Assembly: GCF_013394855.1 (NCBI RefSeq) | Contig: NZ_JABMLK010000001.1 | Coordinates: 1,364,001-1,428,000, forward strand | Direction: 5' to 3' | From: Limnobaculum xujianqingii | GTDB lineage: Bacteria > Pseudomonadota > Gammaproteobacteria > Enterobacterales > Enterobacteriaceae | DNA: 64,000 nucleotides | Part shown: in pieces, positions 1 through 8,189 of the stretch | Numbering within the stretch: position 1 is the stretch's first letter | Layout of the letters: each line of letters starts with the position of its first letter | Notes under the pieces: model-generated | Database searches by the model: none | What the model saw: only the letters and a program-made list of their open reading frames with translations | What the model was told of the DNA's origin: nothing | Program-made: the position numbers and the translations under genes

Positions 1-1738
1 ATACCAGGCAGCCACGAATGACGGACGGGATCTGCTGCAGATGCGCATAGCTCGGCGTACGAACCCGGGTACGGTAGCTCATGGTGCCGCCGTCGCTGGT
101 CAGATAGTAGCTATTGATCCCTTTGGTGGCTTCCACCATGCTGAACGATTCGTTAGCCGGCATTACCGGACCCCATGACACTTGCAGGAAGTGAGTAATC
201 AGGGTTTCGATATGCTGCAATGAACGCTCTTTTGGCGGAGGCGTAGTCAGTGGATGGTCTGCTTTAAACGGCCCTTCAGGCATGTTATTCAGACACTGTT
301 CCAGAATCCGCAAGCTCTGGCGTAGCTCTTCCACTTTCAGCATCACACGGTCATAGCAGTCGCCGTTATAGCTGATTGGTACTTCGAACTCGAAGTTTTC
401 GTAGCCAGAGTAAGGACGAGCTTTACGCACATCAAAATCGATGCCCGTTGCTCGCAGCCCGGCACCGGTAACACCCCAGGCCAGCGCTTCTTCTGCACTG
501 TACTGAGCCACACCCACGGTACGGCCTTTCAGAATGGTGTTTTGCAAAGCGGCTTTAACATAAGAATCAAGACGCTTCGGCATCCAGTCGAGGAATTCTT
601 TTAGCAGCTTCTCCCAGCCTTTTGGCAGGTCATGAGCTACACCGCCAATGCGGAACCATGCCGGGTGCATACGGAAACCGGTAATGGCTTCAACGATGTC
701 ATAAATACGGGCGCGGTCACTAAAGGCGAAGAACACTGGTGTCATAGCACCAACGTCCTGAATATAGGTAGAGATATACAGCAGGTGACTGTTAATACGG
801 AACAGTTCAGACAGCATCACCCGGATGGTTTTCACTTTGTCCGGAACTTCGATACCTGCCAGCTTCTCAACTGCCAGCACATATGGCATTTCGTTGATAC
901 AGCCACCAAGATATTCAATACGGTCAGTGAACGGAATGTAGCTATGCCATGACTGGCGTTCGCCCATTTTTTCTGCACCGCGGTGGTGGTAACCGATATC
1001 CGGTACGCAATCGACGATCTCTTCACCGTCCAATTGCATAATGATACGGAATGCTCCGTGAGAAGATGGATGGTTAGGACCCAGGTTGAGGAACATAAAG
1101 TCCTCGTTTTTGGTTCCACGCTTCATACCCCACTCTTCAGGTTTGAAGGTTAGTGATTCCATCTCCAGATCTTCTTTTGCCTTGGTTAAGACAAAAGGAT
1201 CGAATTCTGTAGCACGCGCCGGATAATCTTTACGTAGCGGATGCCCTTCCCAGGTGTCCGGCATCATGATACGACGCAGGTTTGGGTGACCATCAATGGT
1301 GATACCAAACATTTCCCAGGTTTCACGCTCATACCAATTGGCGTTAGGGAAAATGCCGGTCACGGTCGGCACATGCAGATCGTTTTCCACCAGAGCGACT
1401 TTCAGCATAATGTCTTTATTACGCTCAACAGAAATCAGGTGGTAGAAAACGGAAAAATCCGCAGCCGGTAAACCGTTGCGGTGGGTACGTAAACGTTCGT
1501 CCATGCCATGTAAATCAAATAGCATGACATAGGGTTTTGGTTGCTTACGTAAGAAGGTCATTACCTCCAGAAGCTGCTCACGTTTAACCCACACCACTGG
1601 CACGCCAGTACGGGTAGGTTGAACGGTAAAGGCGTCTGGCCCAAAACGGTTGTGCAGTTCACCTATTACCGGATCATCAAGATGATCCCGTGTTTGCCAG
1701 GCGGGTTGGTCGCTCGCCTGCGTCATCGGTTCTGTCAT
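1..1738 (-). CDS. nuoC: NADH-quinone oxidoreductase subunit C/D (NuoCD), 3' end outside window
   Basis: Fused NuoC-NuoD subunit of respiratory complex I, part of the peripheral arm on the cytoplasmic side that lies next to the quinone site. Translation from the ATG at 1738 gives 579 residues before the window edge; the enteric protein is about 600, so roughly 20 C-terminal residues are missing. The first ~180 residues are the NuoC (30 kDa) domain, with [16 protein letters not shown] near the start. The NuoD (49 kDa) domain follows, with [14 protein letters not shown], the [15 protein letters not shown] motif and [10 protein letters not shown]. The C-D fusion is typical of enterics. It follows nuoB on the same strand after an 80-bp gap. 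No frameshift was seen. Identification is very secure. Confidence 0.97.
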   Translation of the reverse strand, partial: MTEPMTQASDQPAWQTRDHLDDPVIGELHNRFGPDAFTVQPTRTGVPVVWVKREQLLEVMTFLRKQPKPYVMLFDLHGMDERLRTHRNGLPAADFSVFYHLISVERNKDIMLKVALVENDLHVPTVTGIFPNANWYERETWEMFGITIDGHPNLRRIMMPDTWEGHPLRKDYPARATEFDPFVLTKAKEDLEMESLTFKPEEWGMKRGTKNEDFMFLNLGPNHPSSHGAFRIIMQLDGEEIVDCVPDIGYHHRGAEKMGERQSWHSYIPFTDRIEYLGGCINEMPYVLAVEKLAGIEVPDKVKTIRVMLSELFRINSHLLYISTYIQDVGAMTPVFFAFSDRARIYDIVEAITGFRMHPAWFRIGGVAHDLPKGWEKLLKEFLDWMPKRLDSYVKAALQNTILKGRTVGVAQYSAEEALAWGVTGAGLRATGIDFDVRKARPYSGYENFEFEVPISYNGDCYDRVMLKVEELRQSLRILEQCLNNMPEGPFKADHPLTTPPPKERSLQHIETLITHFLQVSWGPVMPANESFSMVEATKGINSYYLTSDGGTMSYRTRVRTPSYAHLQQIPSVIRGCLV

Positions 1739-1818
1739 AGTTGTTTTCGCCGCTCATTACTCAAATAAAATTCTGTTGCTAAAACACCCGCATTAACGGG
1801 CAGGTGCTTTGGCTAAAG

Positions 1819-2499
1819 TTAAATTTCGTCAGGGGTGCGCAGATTCGTGACGGCAATGCGCTCGGCGCGCTTGCGTTCTTTTTCTGACTGCATCTCTTTG
1901 CGATACACGCCCTGCTCGCCAACCACCCAGGAGAGTGGACGACGTTCCTGACCGATAGAATCACGTAATAACAGAAGTGCCTGCATATAGGCTTCCGGAC
2001 GCGGCGGACAACCGGGAATATACACATCAACCGGTATAAATTTATCAACGCCTTGTACTACGGAATAGATGTCGTACATGCCGCCAGAGTTGGCACAGGC
2101 ACCCATCGAGATAACCCATTTAGGTTCCAGCATCTGATCGTACAAACGCTGAATAACCGGCGCCATTTTGACAAAACAGGTACCGGCAACCACCATAAAG
2201 TCGGCCTGACGCGGAGAAGCACGCAGTACTTCCGCACCAAAGCGAGAAACGTCATGAACCGCGGTAAACGAGGTCACCATTTCAACGTAGCAACAGGACA
2301 GTCCGAAGTTAAAAGGCCAGAGCGAATTTTTACGCCCCCAGTTAACTACATCGTTCAGGGCAGTATCGAGCTTGCCCATAAAGATGCCTTTTTGAGCATC
2401 CTGTTCCAGGGGGTCGGTGACAATTTCCTGCTTTTGTAGAGGATAACGATCGTTTTCACCGTCGAGATCTACGCGAGTGAGCGTATATTTCATCTTCAA
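1819..2499 (-). CDS. nuoB: NADH-quinone oxidoreductase subunit B (NuoB)
   Basis: Complex I subunit that carries the terminal Fe-S cluster N2, which hands electrons to quinone. The 226-residue product has the N2 ligands Cys69-Cys70 (LSCCYVEM), Cys135 (GACANSGG) and Cys164 (PGCPPRP). The rest closely follows the enteric NuoB sequence to the ending LRTPDEI. Compared with E. coli there is a short insertion near residues 45-50 ([13 protein letters not shown] instead of GKLNDMVNW). The start could be Met1 or Met3, since only the latter matches the E. coli N-terminus. It lies 9 bp downstream of nuoA and upstream of nuoCD in the same operon. Confidence 0.97.
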   Translation of the reverse strand: MKMKYTLTRVDLDGENDRYPLQKQEIVTDPLEQDAQKGIFMGKLDTALNDVVNWGRKNSLWPFNFGLSCCYVEMVTSFTAVHDVSRFGAEVLRASPRQADFMVVAGTCFVKMAPVIQRLYDQMLEPKWVISMGACANSGGMYDIYSVVQGVDKFIPVDVYIPGCPPRPEAYMQALLLLRDSIGQERRPLSWVVGEQGVYRKEMQSEKERKRAERIAVTNLRTPDEI

Positions 2500-2508
2500 G
2501 CCTCGCTG

Positions 2509-2940
2509 TTACTGCAAGTTACTGGGAATTTTTGCACTGTTCTTAAGCTGCCGTTTGGAACGCTGCGGCGTCCAGTCCAATGCACCGATGCGCACCAGAT
2601 AAAACAATCCGGCCAAAAGAACAAAAATGAAAATGGCTGCTTCGATGAATCCTATCCAGCCGCTTTCACGAACAGAAACAGACCAGGCAAACAGATAAAG
2701 GGCTTCAACATCGAAGATAACGAAGAACATGGCAACCAGATAGAATTTAGCAGAGAGGCGCAAACGTGCGGACCCTACGGCATCGATACCTGATTCATAT
2801 GGCGTATTTTTGGTTCTTGCTCTGGCACGGCCACCAAGAAAATAGGCGGCGGTGAGCATAAAGGCACACAGGCCCAATGCAATAACAATAAATACGGCAA
2901 AAGCCCAGTTATGGGCGAAAACTTCAGTGCTTGTAGGCAT
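2509..2940 (-). CDS. nuoA: NADH-quinone oxidoreductase subunit A (NuoA)
   Basis: Small membrane subunit of complex I and first gene of the nuo operon. The 143-residue product has three hydrophobic segments (about residues 12-34, 66-86 and 94-116) and the conserved family stretches [16 protein letters not shown] and [15 protein letters not shown]. The C-terminal tail is Lys/Arg rich, as in E. coli (147 residues). A modest GAG-containing ribosome site precedes the ATG. In E. coli the next gene upstream is lrhA; here lrhA lies 7 kb away, behind an inserted catabolic cluster. Confidence 0.97.
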   Translation of the reverse strand: MPTSTEVFAHNWAFAVFIVIALGLCAFMLTAAYFLGGRARARTKNTPYESGIDAVGSARLRLSAKFYLVAMFFVIFDVEALYLFAWSVSVRESGWIGFIEAAIFIFVLLAGLFYLVRIGALDWTPQRSKRQLKNSAKIPSNLQ

Positions 2941-2971
2941 ATGCTCTTACTACTCTTAGAAAAAATAGTAT

Positions 2972-3058
2972 TTACCGGCTTGTTCTCAGGAGAGCCAATC
3001 CGATGACTACGACAATTAAAAGGAAAAATAAAACGCCTGCACCCTGGTTGGGCTTCAT
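2972..3058 (-). CDS. Candidate 28-residue single-pass membrane peptide upstream of nuoA
   Basis: A short ORF too small for normal gene calling, starting with ATG at 3058 and ending in TAA 31 bp before nuoA on the same strand. It reads MKPNQGAGV, then a run of about 15 hydrophobic residues (LFFLLIVVVIGLALL), then RTSR. This gives a Lys near the N-terminus, one membrane-spanning stretch and a basic tail, a typical layout for small inner-membrane proteins. The ribosome site is weak (only a GTAAG-like stretch). It could be a true leader cistron of the nuo operon or a chance ORF. I know of no named family. Conservation at this site in related genomes would decide. Confidence 0.4.
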   Translation of the reverse strand: MKPNQGAGVLFFLLIVVVIGLALLRTSR

Positions 3059-3162
3059 TGTCTTACGCAATGATTAACGTGGAGTTTTACTCTTTTTTAC
3101 AACAATTCGTCAACATCAACCAAACATTTACTAATACAAATCACAAAACAGAGATAAAACTG

Positions 3163-3182
3163 CTCGATCTAACTAAATCGAG
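3163..3182 (-). terminator. Small hairpin at the end of the Cys-rich ORF
   Basis: Perfect 6-bp inverted repeat CTCGAT/ATCGAG with an 8-nt loop, followed on the minus strand by a T-rich but interrupted stretch. It overlaps the stop codon of the small Cys-rich ORF. It is a weak terminator at best. Confidence 0.3.
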
Positions 3183-3355
3183 TCAGCATAAAAATAACTG
3201 AACTCAATCAAGCGGCTATTCTGACAGAAATAGATATTTTTACCACCGTTGTAACAGAAGTTTTTCTTTGACGCTCCGCACATCATGAAACATTTCTGGC
3301 ACATACTGGAAATATTAGCGTTGCATCTTTTTGCCACACAGCCTTTGGTAAGCAT
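3173..3355 (-). CDS. Candidate cysteine-rich 60-residue protein, unrecognised
   Basis: Small ORF in the nuoA-dcuC gap. It has seven cysteines in 60 residues (Cys6, 11, 19, 22, 26, 34 and 44), including the cluster CQKCFMMC, and several Lys/Arg, which suggests metal binding or disulfides. A GGAAG stretch lies only a few bases before the ATG, so the ribosome site is poor. The open frame continues upstream of the ATG without a stop into the dcuC terminator, so the N-terminus is uncertain. A small hairpin (CTCGAT/ATCGAG, 3163-3182) overlaps the stop codon. No family was recognised. It may be a real small gene, a remnant or chance. Confidence 0.3.
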   Translation of the reverse strand: MLTKGCVAKRCNANISSMCQKCFMMCGASKKNFCYNGGKNIYFCQNSRLIEFSYFYADSI

Positions 3356-3409
3356 AGCTTCCAGCCAGATATTCGTATAGCCAATGAAGCGATTAAGAAA
3401 TACTTTTTC

Positions 3410-3444
3410 CTGAAAATGAAAAAGGCGACTGACAAGTCGCCTTT
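3410..3444 (-). terminator. Rho-independent terminator of the dcuC transcript
   Basis: Perfect 10-bp stem AAAGGCGACT/AGTCGCCTTT with a 4-nt loop (3421-3444). On the minus strand it is followed by a T-rich run. It lies about 30 bp beyond the dcuC stop. Confidence 0.85.
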
Positions 3445-3474
3445 AACACAAGTTTGTAACACCGGTTGAAATAA

Positions 3475-4842
3475 TTACCCCAGGTAAATAAAGGTCATTA
3501 CCAGGTTAACAATGGCCGCCACTGCCATAGGAATTGCCGTACGTTTTACCACCTGGAATGGTGACACGTTGGCGATACCTGCGATAGCGACAATAGCTGC
3601 AGTAATCGGTGAAACCGTTCGTCCAAAGCTGGTCATAATCTGCATTGGCAGAATCAGCGTTACTACATCCACTTTCAGGAAAGCGGCAATTTTTGGTGTT
3701 AACGCTGCAAAGGAGAAGAATGCCGCATTACCAGAACCCATTAAGAACGCCGCCAGAGCCAGAATAAAGCTCATAACGATGATCATTGCCCCTACCCCGA
3801 ATCCTGCATTTTGTGCCGCCGTAATCAGCGTATCGACTGCTCCGACTTTCAGTAAACCGTTGGCAAACACTTCACCACACACAATCAGTGAAACCACTAA
3901 TACAAACTGTTTACCCATTCCCTCGAAGAACAGCATAAAACTGTCCATCACTGCTTTAGCACTCTTCAATCTGAAATATTCAAACACTAAGGCCACAATG
4001 GTACTGATAATCATCGCCGTGGTGACATCCATCTTGATACTGGAATGGAATATTGGGCTGAAACCGATAATCAGCACTAAAGGTACCACCGGCAATAATG
4101 CATAAATAAGTGGCGGACGACTGTGATCGTTATGATCGATGTTATCCAGCGTTTCCTGATTGAATACGTAGCCTTCACGCTTATCCCACCAGCGTTGTGC
4201 AATAAAGTGGGTAACGGCTACCGCCAGAATAATCGGAATAGTTACTGGCAATTGGTGATGAACAAAGTAGACCGCCGGATCGAGACCGGCAGTTTTCGCC
4301 GCCATGATAACGTTACCCGACCCCGGACCGTGGTCGATAAACTGACAGGTACCAATTACTGCCAAGGCAGACAACGGGCTAACGCCGGTACGAATCAGGA
4401 TAGGATACATGGTCACCATTAACAGCATCCCCAGCCCTGCATGGCTTGGAATAAAGATAACCAGAACCTGAGTAACCAGGAAAGAAACCACTAACAGTAT
4501 ATAAGGAGAACGAACCGCTTTTAACGGACGCTCAAACACTGCAAACAGCGCTTTACTGGCACCTACGTGATCCATATAGCGAGAGAAACCGGCAATCGCC
4601 ATCAGGGTCAGACCCAATCCTGCAAGCCTTGAACTTAATAAATCGCTAAAGACTTTAAAGATGTCAAAAAACTCAAAGTTGGTGGTGGTTTTTTCAGGTA
4701 ATAAAGGCCCAATATCAAAAGCGACCGTTAACCCCATTAACAATAAGCCACCCAGCAGCAGAACTGGTTGGGGCTTGTACCCCTTCGCCAGCATATAGAT
4801 CACCAGCACCGTCACCAATAAGGCAAGAATAACGCCAAGCAT
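3475..4842 (-). CDS. dcuC: DcuC-family anaerobic C4-dicarboxylate carrier
   Basis: Polytopic inner-membrane carrier of 455 residues with about 12 hydrophobic segments. It matches the DcuC family in length (E. coli 461) and in landmarks such as AGLGMLLMVTMYPILI in the first half, and GSGNAAFFSFAALTPK and SFGRTVSPITAAIVAIAG in the second. DcuC proteins export succinate or exchange fumarate and succinate during anaerobic growth. This one is clearly divergent from E. coli DcuC, so it is more likely a paralogue dedicated to the neighbouring cluster than the housekeeping copy. It lies 77 bp downstream of the cystathionine beta-lyase-like gene on the same strand, so the two probably form one transcript that ends at the strong hairpin after dcuC. 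The substrate is inferred. Confidence 0.85.
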   Translation of the reverse strand: MLGVILALLVTVLVIYMLAKGYKPQPVLLLGGLLLMGLTVAFDIGPLLPEKTTTNFEFFDIFKVFSDLLSSRLAGLGLTLMAIAGFSRYMDHVGASKALFAVFERPLKAVRSPYILLVVSFLVTQVLVIFIPSHAGLGMLLMVTMYPILIRTGVSPLSALAVIGTCQFIDHGPGSGNVIMAAKTAGLDPAVYFVHHQLPVTIPIILAVAVTHFIAQRWWDKREGYVFNQETLDNIDHNDHSRPPLIYALLPVVPLVLIIGFSPIFHSSIKMDVTTAMIISTIVALVFEYFRLKSAKAVMDSFMLFFEGMGKQFVLVVSLIVCGEVFANGLLKVGAVDTLITAAQNAGFGVGAMIIVMSFILALAAFLMGSGNAAFFSFAALTPKIAAFLKVDVVTLILPMQIMTSFGRTVSPITAAIVAIAGIANVSPFQVVKRTAIPMAVAAIVNLVMTFIYLG

Positions 4843-4919
4843 AATTTTTCCTCATTAAATTGGCCTGAATAGTCGGGTTCCGGCAGGCGAAGACTCCACG
4901 ACTCGCCCACCGGATAACA

Positions 4920-6092
4920 TCAGACTTTCAGCGTCCGAATTCCCTGTTCTAAATCCGCCAGCAAATCGCTCACCTCTTCCAGACCGATATGGAAGCGAAT
5001 GAATTGCCCGTGTTGGCTCCAGTCCGTTGCACTGCGGGCACCTTTAACGTTGGCAGGCAGTACCAGACTTTCGTAGCCACCCCATGAAGCACCAATGCCA
5101 AACAGTTCCAATGCATCAATAAAAGCTTCGGCCTGAGCTAAAGTGTATTGAGGGTGTAATTCAATGGTTAACAGGCCGTTTGTTCCTTTGCAGTCACGCT
5201 GATAGAGATCGTGGCGCGGATGGTCTTCTAACCCGGGGAAGTAGACTTTTTTCACTTCCGGACGCTGTTGTAGCCACTTGGCTACCGTCATGGCGTTTTG
5301 ACCATGAACGGCCAGACGCGTAGACAGTGTCCGCATACCACGCAGAACCAAAGAAGCATCATCCGGGCTGCTTACCTGACCCAGCGCTTCCGGTAGCTCA
5401 CCAATCTGTTTCCATGCCTGTTCATTGGCGACGACAATGCCCATCATCACATCGGAGTGACCACACAGATATTTGGTTGCGGCAATAACCGAAACGTCAG
5501 CACCCAGTTCTAACGGGTTATATAACCAGCCGGAACCCCAGGTGTTATCTACCGCTACCGGTATATTGCGCTCATGAGCAATGCGGCAGATTTCAGGCAG
5601 ATCCAATATTTCGTACAGCAGAGAACCCGGTGATTCTGCGAATACCAGTTGAGTTTCCGGACGCAATTTGGCTTCAAAATCACTGCCATCAGCCTTAAAG
5701 AAGTCGTAACTAATATTGTTTGGTTTTAAAAAGTGGCTACAGATTTTACGTACTGGCTCATATACAGAGTCAGCAAACAGTACGTGACCTCCCGCCCGGG
5801 CGTAGCCCATGATAGTGACGGCGATAGCAGCCAACCCGGTTGGGAATAGCTGGGCACGATAACCACCTTCCAGTTCGGTAATTAATTGTTCTAATGCGAA
5901 GGCCGTTTCAGTACCCCGGGCACCGTAGCTCAGTAAACGCTCGGTTTCTCTGCGTTTACGGGCATCACGCCAGGTAGTGATTGAATCAAAAAGAATAGTG
6001 CTGGCCCGCATTACTGGCGGATTAACCGGACCAATGTCCCGAGCGGGCCCTCTGCCACCATGAATAAGACGAGTTTTGCGTGTTTGAGTCAT
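4920..6092 (-). CDS. metC: Cystathionine beta-lyase-like PLP enzyme (Cys/Met metabolism family)
   Basis: PLP-dependent enzyme of the gamma-family (Cys/Met metabolism), 390 residues and full length. The expected MetC landmarks are present: Tyr56 in SYGARGT, Tyr111 in SVYEP, Asp182 in VDNTWGSG, and the Schiff-base Lys207 in ATKYLCGHSDVMMG. SWGGYESLVLP and RFHIGLEEV close the C-terminal domain. Known activities of the family are beta-elimination of cystathionine, cystine or cysteine. A good ribosome site (AAGGAGT) sits 8 nt before the ATG. Its neighbours are a dicarboxylate carrier and divergent lyase/MmgE-PrpD genes rather than methionine genes, and I see no MetJ box. A catabolic role on a sulfur amino acid is therefore more likely than methionine synthesis; that is an inference. 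Confidence 0.85.
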   Translation of the reverse strand: MTQTRKTRLIHGGRGPARDIGPVNPPVMRASTILFDSITTWRDARKRRETERLLSYGARGTETAFALEQLITELEGGYRAQLFPTGLAAIAVTIMGYARAGGHVLFADSVYEPVRKICSHFLKPNNISYDFFKADGSDFEAKLRPETQLVFAESPGSLLYEILDLPEICRIAHERNIPVAVDNTWGSGWLYNPLELGADVSVIAATKYLCGHSDVMMGIVVANEQAWKQIGELPEALGQVSSPDDASLVLRGMRTLSTRLAVHGQNAMTVAKWLQQRPEVKKVYFPGLEDHPRHDLYQRDCKGTNGLLTIELHPQYTLAQAEAFIDALELFGIGASWGGYESLVLPANVKGARSATDWSQHGQFIRFHIGLEEVSDLLADLEQGIRTLKV

Positions 6093-6694
6093 TATTATTT
6101 ACTCCTTAGAAAGAATATTTCCGGATATATTTCCTTATTTCTCATTACAAATAAGAAATAGCGAATTAATGAACAACATAATTAAATGGGCTATAAATTC
6201 ATTCGACATATAAAAGAAAAATTATCTTAGCTCAATTATTATTCAAATATATCCTTGCTACCTGAATTGAAACTACCACCGAAAAATTAACTAAAAAAAC
6301 CAAATAAATTGAAATATTGATCGCGATCTCACTTTAATACATTAATTATTTTAAACAGTGTTGAAGTTAAATTTATATGAAAATTTAATTAAATAAAAAC
6401 AATAAGATATTAAATAAAGCCATCATAAATAAATCACCTTACAGTTATGAATAAGCCATCAGAAATGGCTTCTTACGACACATTAAAATTATTTAACAAT
6501 GGATTAATATTACTAATGGAATATTAATCCAAAATACCTTGTTTATCTTTTATCGTTATTGGAAACTTAAAACCAAGCCATAATTTGAATTTACAAACCC
6601 ATTACAGAATATTTAAAAAAATAATAACACCCTAATGAGTGTTATCTATTCCTTCGCATTATTAAAAAACCTATTTAAATTAGGAGATAAAATC
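6093..6694. other. 600-bp AT-rich divergent control region
   Basis: Gap between the metC-like/dcuC pair and the divergent lyase/mmgE pair. It is strongly AT-rich and has no convincing ORF. It must hold the promoters of both transcription units. The clearest site is an FNR-like box at 6317-6330 (listed separately). The lyase has a good ribosome site (TAGGAGAT) just before 6695. Confidence 0.6.
6317..6330. promoter_or_regulatory. FNR-like box in the divergent region
   Basis: TTGAT-CGCG-ATCTC matches the FNR consensus TTGAT-N4-ATCAA at 8 of 10 positions (left half perfect). It lies between two transcription units that include an anaerobic-type dicarboxylate carrier. The overlapping stretch is a weaker match to CRP (7 of 10). 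Function is inferred. Confidence 0.4.
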
Positions 6695-8059
6695 ATGTCT
6701 ACCAGTGTTTTCGATTCCGTTTTACTGAAGAATCTATGGTCTACCGAAGAAATGCGTCAGGTTTTTTCTGACAATGTACGTATGCAGATGTGGCTGGATT
6801 ATGAAGCAGCCCTGGCGATTGAGCAGGCTAAAATGAGTATCATTCCTCAGGAAGCCGCCGATGAAATCGTTGCCTGTGCCAAACTTGAACGTCTGGATAT
6901 GGACTTCATTCTTGAGCAGGTTCGCTTGACTAAGCATCCGCTGGTACCAACTATTCGCGGCCTTGAACATGCCTGTGCCAACGGCTTTGGCGAATATGTT
7001 CACTTTGGGCCTACTACTCAGGACGTAATGGATACCGGTATGGTATTGCAGTTCAAAATGGCGCATAAAATCTTCCTGCGCGACCTGAAAGAGATTGGCC
7101 GCTCTTTATTAAAACTGTCAGAAGAACACCGCAACACGCCAATGGCTGGCAGAACATTAGCCCTTCAGGCAATACCTATTACTTTCGGTCATAAAACCGC
7201 TATCTGGCTGGCAGAAATGATGCGCCATCACGAGCGTCTGGTACAGCTGGAACCACGTCTGTTTGTGGGTAGTGTTGTGGGTGCCGTTGGTACCAAAGCC
7301 TCATTTGGTGAAGGTGCCGATGAACTGGAGCAGCGAGTACTGACTCGCCTGGGTTTAGGTACACCAGAAATCTCCTGGCAACCGGCTCGAGATCGCTTCT
7401 GTGAGTACGGCATGGTACTGGGCATGATCGGCGCCACATTAGGTAAAATTGCCAATGAAATCCTGCTGTTGGCCCATAACGAATTTGATGAAGTGGCAGA
7501 GCCTTTTGCCAAAGGCCAGGTAGGTTCTTCCACCATGCCCCATAAACGTAATCCTGCCATTACGGAAAACGCTTCCTGCGTCAGTAACACCCTGAAAGGT
7601 AACGTCTCGATTCTGCTAGATCTGATGAAACATCAGCATGAACGTGATGGTGCCATCTGGAAAATGGAGTGGAAGTTATTGCCGGAAATCTGCCTGATGC
7701 TGTCCGTCATTATGGATAACATGAAGTTCACCCTGTCCGGTCTGCAAGTGAAGAAAGAGAAGATGCGTAGCAATCTGGATATTCTCGGTGGATTTATGCT
7801 GGCAGAGCGTGTGATGTTTGAGCTGTCAGAAAAACTGGGTAAGCAAACAGCCCATGAACTGGTATATGAAGCCTCAATGCACGGTTTAGAAGATGGTGGC
7901 ACCTTTAGTCAGGCGCTGTCAGACGATCCGCGGATTAAAGCGGCGTTAACTAAAGAAGAGCTGGATGCCGTTCTGGACCCAACTACCTATGTTGGTAATG
8001 CACCACAGCAAGTTGACCGCGTAGTAGCTGAAGTCAAAGCCAGCGGCTGGCTGAAATAA
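6695..8059 (+). CDS. Fumarase/aspartase-superfamily lyase, PcaB-like (candidate succinyl-adduct lyase)
   Basis: A 454-residue member of the fumarase/aspartase/argininosuccinate lyase superfamily, which releases fumarate (or a lactone in the PcaB branch) from a succinyl-type substrate. The signature GSSTMPHKRNP lies at residues 277-287. HFGPTTQDVMDT (103-114) is the C1 region, and GRTLALQAIPITFG (152-165) the C2 region. In C2 the usual THxQ histidine is replaced, as it also is in PcaB-type enzymes that carry Trp there. The start at 6695 is chosen because TAGGAGAT precedes it; an in-frame upstream extension of 20 residues has no ribosome site. The gene is followed by an MmgE/PrpD gene in the same direction. 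That pairing recalls the epimerase plus C-N lyase described for iminodisuccinate breakdown. The exact substrate is unknown. PurB, ArgH and FumC are excluded by sequence and context. Confidence 0.8.
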   Translation: MSTSVFDSVLLKNLWSTEEMRQVFSDNVRMQMWLDYEAALAIEQAKMSIIPQEAADEIVACAKLERLDMDFILEQVRLTKHPLVPTIRGLEHACANGFGEYVHFGPTTQDVMDTGMVLQFKMAHKIFLRDLKEIGRSLLKLSEEHRNTPMAGRTLALQAIPITFGHKTAIWLAEMMRHHERLVQLEPRLFVGSVVGAVGTKASFGEGADELEQRVLTRLGLGTPEISWQPARDRFCEYGMVLGMIGATLGKIANEILLLAHNEFDEVAEPFAKGQVGSSTMPHKRNPAITENASCVSNTLKGNVSILLDLMKHQHERDGAIWKMEWKLLPEICLMLSVIMDNMKFTLSGLQVKKEKMRSNLDILGGFMLAERVMFELSEKLGKQTAHELVYEASMHGLEDGGTFSQALSDDPRIKAALTKEELDAVLDPTTYVGNAPQQVDRVVAEVKASGWLK

Positions 8060-8066
8060 CCACGTT

Positions 8067-8149
8067 ATGAGTGACAGCGGAAATCGTTAACCCCCCTGTC
8101 ACTCATTCAAGCTGGCAGAGCCAATCTCAGTAAGCGGCCTTAGTGAGAT
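8067..8149 (+). other. Two tandem hairpins between the lyase and mmgE/prpD genes
   Basis: The 130-bp intercistronic gap holds a perfect 11-bp stem ATGAGTGACAG/CTGTCACTCAT (8067-8106) and an 11-bp stem with one mismatch, ATCTCAGTAAG/CTTAGTGAGAT, with a 4-nt loop (8124-8149). Neither is followed by a T run, so they look like mRNA processing or stabilising structures rather than terminators. Confidence 0.6.
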
Positions 8150-8189
8150 AAGCCCTGAGAATCACTCGCAAGAATCTGGAAACACAATC

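Noticed and set aside
4920..6092. Regarding the PLP enzyme as the housekeeping methionine-pathway MetC
   Set aside because: No MetJ-like box was seen and the neighbours are catabolic. The family assignment stays, but the pathway role is left open.
6635..6694. Upstream in-frame extension of the lyase
   Set aside because: No ribosome site before it, whereas TAGGAGAT precedes the ATG at 6695, which also fits family N-termini.
7200..7902. Several minus-strand ORFs inside the lyase gene
   Set aside because: Shadow frames of a clearly coding, full-length lyase.
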